Shown here piece after piece: positions 46,639-55,290 of a DNA stretch of 64,000 nt; the stretch's first letter is position 1; each line of letters opens with the position of its first letter. The notes under the pieces were generated by a model. The model did no database searches and was not told the DNA's origin. It saw nothing but the letters and a program-made list of their open reading frames with translations. This stretch comes from DASQPR01 sp963831705 (GTDB lineage: Bacteria > Actinomycetota > Actinomycetes > Mycobacteriales > Micromonosporaceae): positions 620,001-684,000 of the forward strand of contig CAWHRE010000010.1 in the NCBI GenBank assembly GCA_963831705.1. Direction: 5' to 3'. Position numbers and translations under genes: made by a program.

Positions 46639-47942
46639 AACGTGAATTCGGGGTCTTCGGGAGCGGTGGTGCGCTCGACCTTCACGCCCAGCGCGGCGAG
46701 GTCGGCGACCATGTCGGGGTACCCGCGGTCGATGTGATGAACATGCGAGATCTCGGTTAGGCCATCCCCGCACAACGCGGCCATGACGAGCCCGGCACCG
46801 GCCCGGATGTCGGTGGCCCGGACGGGCGCGGACGACAGGCGAGGCCGCCCGCGTACCGCCGCGTGGTGGCCGTTCACCCGAATGTCGGCACCGAGCCGGA
46901 CGAGTTCGTTGATGAACATGAACCGGCCGTCGAAGATGTTCTCGGTGACGACCGATGTCCCCTCGCTGACCGCGGCCAGCCCGATCGCGAGCGGCAGCAG
47001 ATCGGTCGCGAAGCCGGGGAATGGCAGCGTCGAGACGTCAACGGCGGTCGGCTGCCGATCCATCCGAACGCGGAACGCCTCGGCCTCGGTCGTCACGTCG
47101 CCACCGGCGGTGACCACCTTGTCCAGCGCCACCTCAAGATATTCGGGCCGGACACCGCGTACGGTGACGTCCCCCGGGTCATCGCGGCACCGAACGCCCA
47201 TGTGCCGCCGACGATCCGGTCGCCAACGGTCCGATGCCGTACCGGCTTGAGATCGGTAACGCCGTTGATCACCAGCGTGGAGCTACCGGCGCCGACGATT
47301 TCGGCGCCCATCGAGTTCAGCATCTCGCAGATGTCGACGATCTCCGGCTCGCGCGCGGCGTTGTCGATCGTCGTGATCCCGTCGGCGAGTACCGCGGCCA
47401 TCAGGATGTTCTCGGTGGCGCCGACGCTCGGGAACTCCAGCGTGATCTCGGCGCCCCGCAGTCCGAGCGGCGCCGACGCGATCACGAAGCCGTGCTCGCC
47501 GGAGATCTCCGCGCCGAGCGCTGCCAGACCGCGTTCGTGCATGTCCAGGCCGCGCGAGCCGATCGCGTCGCCGCCCGGGAGCGCTACCCGAGCCCGGCCG
47601 CATCGAGCGAGCAGCGGTCCGAGTACGCAGATCGAGGCCCGCAGGCGGCGTACGAGGTCGTAGTCGGCCTCGTGCGCCGGCATCTCCGGGACGTCGATCG
47701 TGACCTCGCCGCCGTGCCGGCCGATCGTGTCGGTGAACGTCACCTCACAGCCCGAGCCGCCGCAGCACCTCCGCCATGATCAGGATATCGGTGATCTTGG
47801 GAACGTTCTCGATCACCGTCCGCCCGGGGGCGAGCAACGCCACCGCCATCAGCTTCAGGGCGGAGTTCTTCGCGCCGACGACGGTCACCTCACCGGTCAG
47901 TCGCGCACCACCGGGTACTCGGATCACATCCACGATCGACAT
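46635..47942 (-). CDS. murA: UDP-N-acetylglucosamine 1-carboxyvinyltransferase, two compensating shifts
   Basis: First committed step of peptidoglycan synthesis (enolpyruvyl transfer from PEP to UDP-GlcNAc). About 435 residues, normal length. GGARLTGEVTVVGAKNSALKLM gives the Lys/Asn substrate site, and RRLRASICVLGPLLARCG is present. The active-site loop reads LPGGDAIGSRGLD, with Asp for the fosfomycin-target Cys, as in mycobacteria. The frame shifts by +1 near 47750, exactly where the uncorrected frame runs into TGA after RRLGL, and by -1 within a run of five G (47171-47175, TRGDVTVRGVRPEYLEV). ATG 47942 has no strong ribosome site. Divergent from pduO. Confidence 0.9.
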
Positions 47943-48003
47943 CGTAGGCGGTAGCGCCAGCGTCGCCAGCGGGTGGCGGGGGCGGGAACGTACGCTCAAG
48001 TCC

Positions 48004-48576
48004 ATGGCCGTTCACCTCACGCGTATCTACACAAAGACCGGCGACGCCGGCACGACCGGACTGAGCGATGGATCCCGCATTCCGAAGACGGATCCTCGGA
48101 TCGCCGCCTACGCGGATACGGACGAGTGCAACTCCGCGATCGGCGTAGCGCTTGCGGTGGGTCTTCTGTCCAACGACGTACGAGCCGTTTTGACGTACGT
48201 CCAAAACGATCTCTTCGACGTCGGCGCTGATCTCGCCACTCCGATCGTGCCCGATCCGAAGTATCCGCCGCTGCGAATCACCGAAGATTACGTCTTGCGG
48301 GTGGAAGCGTGGTGCGACGAATTCAATGAACCACTTTCGAAGCTGAATTCGTTTATTCTGCCGGGCGGCACGGCTGGCGCCGCGTACCTGCACGTCGCCC
48401 GGACCGTCGCGCGGCGGGCTGAGCGCTCTGCCTGGGCACTGTACGAGGTGGACCCGGACCGGACCAACCCGGATGCGATCAAGTACCTCAATCGGCTCTC
48501 CGACCTGCTCTTCATCCTCTGCCGGGTGGCAAATCCGGACGGCGACGTGCTCTGGAAGCCCGGCGGCGAGCGTTGA
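48004..48576 (+). CDS. pduO: Cob(I)alamin adenosyltransferase (PduO type)
   Basis: 190-residue ATP:corrinoid adenosyltransferase that makes coenzyme B12. Motifs: YTKTGDAGTTGLSDG (ATP binding), ECNSAIGVAL, FILPGGTAGAAYLHVARTVARRAER (with conserved Arg/Glu) and LNRLSDLLFILCRVAN. Full length from ATG 48004. Its product is the cofactor for MeaA and the mutase at 10.6 kb. Overlaps the following VOC gene by 4 bp and diverges from murA; from memory, this neighbourhood is conserved in mycobacteria. Confidence 0.93.
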   Translation: MAVHLTRIYTKTGDAGTTGLSDGSRIPKTDPRIAAYADTDECNSAIGVALAVGLLSNDVRAVLTYVQNDLFDVGADLATPIVPDPKYPPLRITEDYVLRVEAWCDEFNEPLSKLNSFILPGGTAGAAYLHVARTVARRAERSAWALYEVDPDRTNPDAIKYLNRLSDLLFILCRVANPDGDVLWKPGGER

Positions 48577-48962
48577 CGGGTGGCTTGCACCACGTCGAAG
48601 TCTGGGTACCCGATCTCGATGCCGCGGTCGAAAGCTGGGGCTGGCTGCTCGGCACGCTCGGCTGGACCGAGTTCCAGAACTGGCCGAAGGGCCGTTCCTG
48701 GCGTCTGGGCGACGTCTATCTCGTCGTCGAGCAATCGCCCGCGATGACGGCTGCCGAGCATGACCGATGCCGGCCCGGGCTGAATCACCTCGCCTTCCAT
48801 GCCGGGCCCAGGTCCGCCGTGGATCAGCTGGTCGCGGACGCCGGCGCGCACGGGTGGACGCTGATGTTCGCCGACCGGCACCCGTTCGCGGGAGGCCCTG
48901 AGCACTACGCGGCGTTCCTGGAGAATCGCCACGGGTACGAGATCGAGCTGATCGCGACCTAG
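48573..48962 (+). CDS. VOC-family (glyoxalase/bleomycin resistance fold) protein
   Basis: 129-residue single VOC domain: LHHVEVWVPDLDAAVESWGW at the start, LNHLAFHAG in the middle, and HYAAFLENRHGYEIELIA at the end, giving metal-ligand candidates His, His and Glu. TTG 48573 overlaps the pduO stop (TTGA), suggesting coupling. Its end overlaps the convergent SARP gene by 4 bp. Function unknown. Confidence 0.75.
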   Translation: MTGGLHHVEVWVPDLDAAVESWGWLLGTLGWTEFQNWPKGRSWRLGDVYLVVEQSPAMTAAEHDRCRPGLNHLAFHAGPRSAVDQLVADAGAHGWTLMFADRHPFAGGPEHYAAFLENRHGYEIELIAT

Positions 48963-51900
48963 TCCCCGATTCGGGCCAGGGACTCGTTGGCATCATCGAC
49001 CAACCCCGCGTACCCGAATTCGGCGGCTAGCGAGCGCGCGTCACGTAGGTAATTCCGCGCACCATCGCCGTCGCCGAGTGCAAAGTGGGCGTTGCCCAGC
49101 CCGAGCAGTGCCTCGACCTCCGGCCACCGGGCACCAACCTTGCGGGCGAGCGTGTATGCCTGCTCCGCGCAAGCGATCGCCGCCTGAGGATTCTTATTGA
49201 TCAGATATAGCGAGGCCGTGACGTTCAAAATCTCCGACTCGATCCGCTCCACGTTGCGATTCTGGACGTCCGCCAGGGCACGGTCGGCGAGTTCCTGAGC
49301 CTCGACGAGACGACCTTGGTCGCGTGCCACCATGGCGAGGTGCGCCCGAATGATCGCCGACGAAACAGGTGAACCGTAGGTATCCGAAAGTTCGATCGCG
49401 GACTTCAGCTGGTGTCTGGCCTCGTCGAGCCGGCCCAGACGGTGCAGAACAACCGCGGTCACGTCCATCAAGTCCTTGACCTGCACAGCCGGCATTATGC
49501 CGAGTCGCTCGATCGAGGACGCGCCGGATTCGAGCGTGCTCAGCGCTTCCGCGAGCCGCCCCATCGAAAACAGCACCAAGCCGAGGTTGCAGACGGCTGC
49601 CGCCTTCGCGAGCGTCATGCCCAAGTGGTCGCTGATCCTGATCACTTCCAGGAACCCCGCGTGTGCGTCGTCCAAGCGTCCGCTGATGCCAGCGATCATC
49701 GCCAGGTTGCCCTGAGCAGCGAGCGCACCGCGCTCCCACCCGGCACGATTGCTGAGCTCGAGAGCCGCCGTGAGGTGCCGAGCCGCGCGGTCGTAGTCGT
49801 TCCTCGTTCCGTAGGCGGAGGCACGGTTGAGTTCGGCAGACGCATGCGCCGCGGGATCTCCGGTCTGGTGCGCTGCCTCCGTGGCGGCATCGGCGATCAG
49901 GAGCGAATCAGCGAGGCTCGCCCAACCCGTCAGATACGGGCGCAGGCTGTCGGCGATCCGGCTCGCGAATCGCGGATTGCCGTTCGCCACACCGGCGCTT
50001 GCGGCTGCGATCAGCCCGGGCGCCTCCCGTTGGAACCACGTGCGTGCACGCTCACCACCCGCGAACGTGACGACAAGATCGCCCGGGGCCGGCGACAGAT
50101 ACCCGTAGCCGCCGTAGAGCAGCAGCGTCGCCGCGTGCGCGCTGCCCGCGTACCAGTCGTACAGGCGATGGAGCGATGCGCTTCGGTCGGGCTCCGCTGC
50201 GGCGAGTTCCTGTGCGAACTCTCGGATCAGATCGTGGAAGTCGTATCGATCGGTCGCGGCTCGGCGGATCAGATGAACGCCGGCAAGCTGCGCCAGCATC
50301 TGCCTGGCGGTCGCGAGACTGACGTCAGCCAGCACAGCGGTGGCGTCGGCGCCGAAGTCCGGCCCTGGGAACAGACCGAGCAGACGGAACACACGTTGGG
50401 TATCCGGCGCGATGTGGCGATACGAAAGGTCAAACGCGGCCCGTACGGCAACACCCTCGTCACCGCCGAGCGAGAGCGCACTCAGCCGGTCGTCGCTGTT
50501 CAATTCATCGCGGTACCAGGCGATTCCATGATCAACACGTTCGCCGAGACGAGCTGACGCGATGCGAAGCGCCAACGGCAGATACGCACAGAGCCGAGCC
50601 ACTTCGGCGACGACCAGCGGTTCGGCTCGAGCCGGCTCGATGCCGATCAGCTCGGAGATCAGCTGCTCGGCTTCGTCGACCGGAAGCACGTCAATGCGTC
50701 GGCCGTACGCGCCGTAGCGGATCTCGAGGTCGCCCAGGCGCTGGCGGCTCGTCACGATCACGACGCAACTGGCACCACCGGGAAGCAGGTGGCGTACCTG
50801 CTCGGTCGAGCCCGCGTTGTCCAGGACGATCACCATCCGGCGACGGGAAACAAGTGATCGGTAGAGCGATGCGGCCGCGTCCTCATCGTCGGGGATTCGG
50901 TCAGCCCGTACGCCAAGGGAACGAAGCACCTTGCCGAGCGTGGTCGCCACGGCCGGTGGCTGGCCGGCCACGTTGCCACGCAGATCCAGATACAGATCGC
51001 CGTCCGGGTACCGGTCCCTGATCCGGTACGCCCAGTGCAACGCAAGCGTCGTCTTGCCGACGCCCGGCATACCGAACAACGAGACGATGGGAATCGTGGC
51101 AGATCCGGCGGTGACGTGCTCAAGAACCTCGTCGAGCCGGCGCACCTCGTCGGCGCGTCCGACGAAGACGCGCGCCATCGGTGGCAACTGCGACGGGGCC
51201 TTGGCGACCGGCTCCGAAGCACCGTTGGGTCGAGCGTCGAGGTTGCCGGCAAGAATCTGGCGGTGCAGCTGATTCAGTTCATCGGTCGGCTCGATGCCCA
51301 GCTGATCAGCCAGAAGCTTGTGCGTCTCGCGGTAGGTCTGCAGCGCTTCGGCCTGCCGTCCGCTGCGATAGAGCGCTCGCATGCGGAGCGCGCGCAGCCG
51401 TTCCCGGTACGGATGGATGAGGATCATGGCGTCCAGCTCGACGACGAGGTCGGAAGTCCGGCCGGCATCGAGTTCGATCTCCACCAACTGCTCGAACGCG
51501 GTCAGCCGCTGCTGCTCCAGCTGGTTCGCCGCGGCGTCGACCGTGGACAGACCGGTGTAACCCTCGAACGCCGGCCCGTACCAGAGCGTTATGGCTTCGC
51601 GGAAGAGGCGAGCGGCCGCCGACGAATCGCCGTCGCGTACCGCCGCTTCGGCCGCGGCCAACCGATGCCGGAAGCGGTCGGCATCGAGTTCATCACGGCC
51701 GGGCTGCAGGGCGTACGCGCCATCGGTTGCCTCGACCCGGTCATCGTCGCCGAGCACGGCCCGCAACCTCGACACGTACGCACTCACCGTCCGCCGCGCC
51801 GACGGTGGCGGAGCACCCTGCCACAGTTCGTCGATGATCACATCCATCGATACCGGCGATCCGGCCCGGGCGAGGAGGATTGCGAGGATCCGGCGAAGCA

Positions 51901-51973
51901 TCGGGGTCGGCACGGGCTGCCGTGCACCGTCGCGGCGCAGCATCAACGGGCCTAGCACATTGAACTCGATCAT
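48959..51973 (-). CDS. SARP-family transcriptional regulator with NB-ARC and TPR domains (AfsR-like)
   Basis: 1004-residue regulator. An OmpR-type winged helix (1-95, MDVIIDELWQGAPPPSARRT) and bacterial transcriptional activation domain (98-245, RALYRSGRQAEALQTYRE) form the SARP unit. An NB-ARC ATPase follows with P-loop GMPGVGKTT (301-309) and Walker B RRMVIVLDN, then TPR repeats from about 680 to the end. This is the AfsR layout, linked to secondary metabolism or development. ATG 51973 has GGGGAGAG upstream. No biosynthetic cluster adjoins it; it sits between pduO and the atp operon. Confidence 0.92.
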   Translation of the reverse strand: MIEFNVLGPLMLRRDGARQPVPTPMLRRILAILLARAGSPVSMDVIIDELWQGAPPPSARRTVSAYVSRLRAVLGDDDRVEATDGAYALQPGRDELDADRFRHRLAAAEAAVRDGDSSAAARLFREAITLWYGPAFEGYTGLSTVDAAANQLEQQRLTAFEQLVEIELDAGRTSDLVVELDAMILIHPYRERLRALRMRALYRSGRQAEALQTYRETHKLLADQLGIEPTDELNQLHRQILAGNLDARPNGASEPVAKAPSQLPPMARVFVGRADEVRRLDEVLEHVTAGSATIPIVSLFGMPGVGKTTLALHWAYRIRDRYPDGDLYLDLRGNVAGQPPAVATTLGKVLRSLGVRADRIPDDEDAAASLYRSLVSRRRMVIVLDNAGSTEQVRHLLPGGASCVVIVTSRQRLGDLEIRYGAYGRRIDVLPVDEAEQLISELIGIEPARAEPLVVAEVARLCAYLPLALRIASARLGERVDHGIAWYRDELNSDDRLSALSLGGDEGVAVRAAFDLSYRHIAPDTQRVFRLLGLFPGPDFGADATAVLADVSLATARQMLAQLAGVHLIRRAATDRYDFHDLIREFAQELAAAEPDRSASLHRLYDWYAGSAHAATLLLYGGYGYLSPAPGDLVVTFAGGERARTWFQREAPGLIAAASAGVANGNPRFASRIADSLRPYLTGWASLADSLLIADAATEAAHQTGDPAAHASAELNRASAYGTRNDYDRAARHLTAALELSNRAGWERGALAAQGNLAMIAGISGRLDDAHAGFLEVIRISDHLGMTLAKAAAVCNLGLVLFSMGRLAEALSTLESGASSIERLGIMPAVQVKDLMDVTAVVLHRLGRLDEARHQLKSAIELSDTYGSPVSSAIIRAHLAMVARDQGRLVEAQELADRALADVQNRNVERIESEILNVTASLYLINKNPQAAIACAEQAYTLARKVGARWPEVEALLGLGNAHFALGDGDGARNYLRDARSLAAEFGYAGLVDDANESLARIGD

Positions 51974-52032
51974 GAACTCTCCCCGACCTGAAGGTACCAG
52001 GCGGGATCACGTGCGTCGAAGTCTTATATGTC

Positions 52033-52467
52033 CTATGCAGCCCGACGTTTCGAGGCCGTTCCCGGCGGAGCGGCCTCCAACCATGACATGAAGCCGGTCA
52101 CCGTCGTCTCGGCCATCGCGATCTCCAGCGGTTCACGCTGCGACAGGCAGGCAATGACGATCATCGGACCGGGCAGCGCTCGTTGTTCCAACACGTCCGG
52201 TTTACGTTGCCGAGTCACCGCGATGGCCTGGCGGTTCAGGATCCGCCGCGGACGGAACGCGAGACTGAAAACCCGGTACCAGTGAAGTTCGTCCCCGACG
52301 AACCGGGCAATCCCCGGCGACCATCCGCGACCGTCCATATAGGTCGACAGGCGGAAGCTGACCTCTATGGTGCTGCCACGCGCGATGACCTCACGCCGGA
52401 TGAACAGCACCGATAAAGCGACGAAGACCGTGGCGACGCCGATCAAGACCCATTCAAAGATCCCCAT
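52033..52467 (-). CDS. DUF2550 family membrane-anchored protein
   Basis: 144 residues with one N-terminal helix (FEWVLIGVATVFVALSVLFI) and a DUF2550 domain (RLSTYMDGRGWSPGIARFVGDELHWYRVFSL). Regularly encoded just after atpC in actinobacteria, as here (13 bp gap). Role unknown. Confidence 0.85.
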   Translation of the reverse strand: MGIFEWVLIGVATVFVALSVLFIRREVIARGSTIEVSFRLSTYMDGRGWSPGIARFVGDELHWYRVFSLAFRPRRILNRQAIAVTRQRKPDVLEQRALPGPMIVIACLSQREPLEIAMAETTVTGFMSWLEAAPPGTASKRRAA

Positions 52468-52480
52468 CGGCGTCCGGACC

Positions 52481-52762
52481 TCAGTGCGTCGAGCCGGAGA
52501 CGGGCTTGCAGGCCTCGGCGAGGATGGTCACGCCGTCATCGGTTACCGAGAGGAACCCACCGTCGACCTCGAATACTCGGTCTTCGCCATCCGCGAAGCG
52601 CAGCGTGACTTCGCCCGGTTCGGCGAGCTGGCCGAGCAGAGGCGCGTGATGCGCCAGGATACCCAGCTCACCCTCTGTCGTGCGGGCCAGGATCTCGATG
52701 ACCTCACCGGAGAAGACTTTCTCCTCCACGGCCACGAGTTCCACATGCAGCTCAGTTGCCAC
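52481..52762 (-). CDS. atpC: F1F0 ATP synthase epsilon subunit
   Basis: 93-residue epsilon subunit, reduced to the N-terminal beta barrel (LHVELVAVEEKVFSGEVIEI, GELGILAHHAPLL) with little of the C-terminal helical hairpin that inhibits ATP hydrolysis in other bacteria. GTG 52762 has GAGGAGAG upstream. It is separated from atpD by about 150 bp that contain a strong hairpin, unusual within this operon. Confidence 0.92.
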   Translation of the reverse strand: MATELHVELVAVEEKVFSGEVIEILARTTEGELGILAHHAPLLGQLAEPGEVTLRFADGEDRVFEVDGGFLSVTDDGVTILAEACKPVSGSTH

Positions 52763-52853
52763 CGTTAGCTCTCCTCGTACGTTTCGCTATCCACGGCGCG
52801 CATACGAGCGCTCGAAGATAGTTGCTCAGTGTAGTTACGGGTTGGATCAATTG

Positions 52854-52891
52854 CACAGCGGGGCCGGAGCAAATGGCCCCGGCCCCGCTGT
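52854..52891 (-). terminator. GC-rich hairpin between atpD and atpC
   Basis: ACAGCGGGGCCGG and its complement form a 13-bp stem around about 12 nt, 20 bp past the atpD stop. No T-tract follows on the minus strand. It may be a partial terminator or an RNA-stability element that sets the lower dose of epsilon. Confidence 0.5.
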
Positions 52892-52911
52892 CACGGTGAA
52901 ACGTACGACCG

Positions 52912-54354
52912 TCAGTTGTTCTTCATCATCTCGTGCGCCTGACGCTCGAGGTCCTCGAGGCCACCGCACATAAAGAAGGCCTGCTCGGGGAAGTGGTCGT
53001 ATTCGCCCTCGGAGATCTTCTTGAACGCCTCGACGGTCTCCTTGATCGGCACCGTCGAGCCGTCTACACCGGTGAACTGCTTCGCCGCGTACGTGTTCTG
53101 CGATAGGAACCGCTCGATGCGACGCGCGCGCTGCACCGTGACCTTGTCCTCTTCGGAGAGCTCGTCCATACCGAGGATGGCGATGATGTCCTGCAGGTCG
53201 TTGTACTTCTGCAGGATTCGCTTGACCTCGGACGCGACGTTGTAGTGGTCCTGGCCCACGTACTGCGGGGCGAGGATCCGGGAGCTTGACGCCAGCGGGT
53301 CGACAGCCGGGTAGATGCCCTTGTCGGACACCTTCCGCTCAAGGTTCGTCGTCGCGTCGAGGTGGGCGAACGTGGTGGCCGGCGCCGGGTCGGTGTAGTC
53401 GTCGGCGGGCACGTAGATCGCCTGCAGGGACGTGATGGCACGACCACGTACGGACGTGATCCGCTCCTGCAGCTCACCCATCTCGTCGGCGAGGTTCGGC
53501 TGGTAACCGACGGCGCTCGGCATACGGCCGAGCAGCGTGGAAACCTCGGAACCCGCCTGCGTGAACCGGAAGATGTTGTCGATGAAGAGCAGCACCTCCT
53601 GGCCCTTGACGTCGCGGAAGTACTCGGCCATGGTCAGCGCCGACAACGCGACGCGAAGACGCGTGCCCGGCGGCTCGTCCATCTGGCCGAAGACCAGAGC
53701 GGTGTCCTGGAACACGCCGGCCTCGGTCATTTCGTTGATGAGGTCGTTGCCCTCACGCGTACGCTCACCGACGCCCGCAAACACCGACGTACCACCGAAG
53801 TTCCGGGCGACGCGGATGATCATTTCCTGGATCAGAACGGTCTTGCCGACACCGGCACCACCGAACAGACCGATCTTTCCACCCTTGACGTACGGGGCGA
53901 GGAGGTCGATGACCTTGACACCGGTCTCGAGCATCTCCTCCTTCGGCTCCAGGTCGGCGAAGGCCGGGGGCTTGCGGTGGATTTCCCACCGCTCGGCCGA
54001 CGTGAACGTCTCGCCTTCCGGCATGTTCAGGCAGTCGCCGAGGACGTTGAACACGCGTCCCTTGGTCTCGTCACCAACCGGCACCGAGATCGCGGAGCCC
54101 GTGTCGATCACCGAGGCGCCGCGCACCATGCCGTCGGTCGGCTGCATCGAGATCGCGCGGACGATGTTGTCGCCGAGGTGGTTGGACACCTCGAGCGTCA
54201 GCGCCTTCGTGCCCTCGCTCAGGGTCACATCGACCTTGAGCGCGTTGAAGATCGCCGGCATGGCGTCGCGGGGGAACTCGACGTCGACGACCGGGCCGAT
54301 GACCCGAACGACGCGGCCGACGCCCGCTTTCGTATCCACTGTTGCTGTGGTCAT
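52912..54354 (-). CDS. atpD: F1F0 ATP synthase beta subunit
   Basis: 480-residue catalytic subunit: Walker A GGAGVGKTV, FAGVGERTREGNDL, Walker B VLLFIDNIFRFTQAG and SALTMAEYFRDV. Its ATG at 54354 overlaps the atpG stop by one base (TGATG), so the GTG one codon earlier is unlikely to be used. Confidence 0.97.
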   Translation of the reverse strand: MTTATVDTKAGVGRVVRVIGPVVDVEFPRDAMPAIFNALKVDVTLSEGTKALTLEVSNHLGDNIVRAISMQPTDGMVRGASVIDTGSAISVPVGDETKGRVFNVLGDCLNMPEGETFTSAERWEIHRKPPAFADLEPKEEMLETGVKVIDLLAPYVKGGKIGLFGGAGVGKTVLIQEMIIRVARNFGGTSVFAGVGERTREGNDLINEMTEAGVFQDTALVFGQMDEPPGTRLRVALSALTMAEYFRDVKGQEVLLFIDNIFRFTQAGSEVSTLLGRMPSAVGYQPNLADEMGELQERITSVRGRAITSLQAIYVPADDYTDPAPATTFAHLDATTNLERKVSDKGIYPAVDPLASSSRILAPQYVGQDHYNVASEVKRILQKYNDLQDIIAILGMDELSEEDKVTVQRARRIERFLSQNTYAAKQFTGVDGSTVPIKETVEAFKKISEGEYDHFPEQAFFMCGGLEDLERQAHEMMKNN

Positions 54355-55283
54355 CACATATCACTCCCTGCCGCCGCGAGCGCGTTCGCGCCGCCGACGA
54401 TCTCACTGATCTCCTGGGTGATCGCGGACTGACGAGCGGAGTTCATTTCCCGCGTCAGCCTCTTGATCATGTCATCTGCGTTATCGGTCGCGCTCTTCAT
54501 CGCCCGCCGGCGGGATGCCGACTCGCTCGCCGCCGCGTCCAGCAACGCCGCGTAAATCCGCGTGTTGATGTACTTCGGCAACAGCGCGTTCAGCAGCTCG
54601 TCGGCGTCCGGCTCGAACTCGTACTGGGGCAGCAGACCGGGCTCTTCTTCCCGCTCTTCGACCTCCATCGGAGCCAGCGTCTTCGCCTGCGGCGACTGCG
54701 ACATCAGCGACCGGAACTCGGTCGACACGATGTGCAGCTCGTCCACGCCGTAGATGCCGTCCGGGCCGGGCCCGGCCTCCGAGTCATCCGACCCATCGAC
54801 GAACGCCGAGATCAGCGTCTCGCCGACGGTACGCGCATCGGCAAACGTCGGCTGCTCGCTGAAACCACTCCAGCTGTCCGCGATCTCACGGCCACGGAAC
54901 CGGTAGTACGCGATTCCCTTGCGGCCGATCACGTACAGCGAGACCTGCTTGCCGTCGTCGCGAAGGTTCGCGATGAGCGACTCGGCCGTCCGGATCGCGT
55001 TCACGTTGTAGCCGCCGCACAGGCCGCGGTCGCTCGTGATGAGCAGTACGCCGGCCCGGCGTACCGTCTCTCGCGGCTGGAGCAGCGGATTGTCGATGTT
55101 CGCGCTGGAGGCGAGCGCGGTCAACACGCCCGTGATCGAGCTCGCGTACGGCAGTGACGCCGCGACCCGCTCCTGTGCCTTGGCGATTCGACTCGTCGCG
55201 ACGAGCTCCATCGCCTTGGTGATCTTCTTCGTCGAGCGGGTCGCACGGATCCGCCGACGAAGAACACGTACCTGGCCAGCCAT
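54354..55283 (-). CDS. atpG: F1F0 ATP synthase gamma subunit
   Basis: 309-residue rotor shaft: MAGQVRVLRRRIRATRSTKK (N-terminal helix), LLITSDRGLCGGYN, and the C-terminal helix NARQSAITQEISEIVGGANAL. Starts 7 bp after atpA. An acidic insertion (DGSDDSEAGPGPDGI) is typical of actinobacterial gamma subunits. Confidence 0.96.
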   Translation of the reverse strand: MAGQVRVLRRRIRATRSTKKITKAMELVATSRIAKAQERVAASLPYASSITGVLTALASSANIDNPLLQPRETVRRAGVLLITSDRGLCGGYNVNAIRTAESLIANLRDDGKQVSLYVIGRKGIAYYRFRGREIADSWSGFSEQPTFADARTVGETLISAFVDGSDDSEAGPGPDGIYGVDELHIVSTEFRSLMSQSPQAKTLAPMEVEEREEEPGLLPQYEFEPDADELLNALLPKYINTRIYAALLDAAASESASRRRAMKSATDNADDMIKRLTREMNSARQSAITQEISEIVGGANALAAAGSDM

Positions 55284-55290
55284 CGAACGC

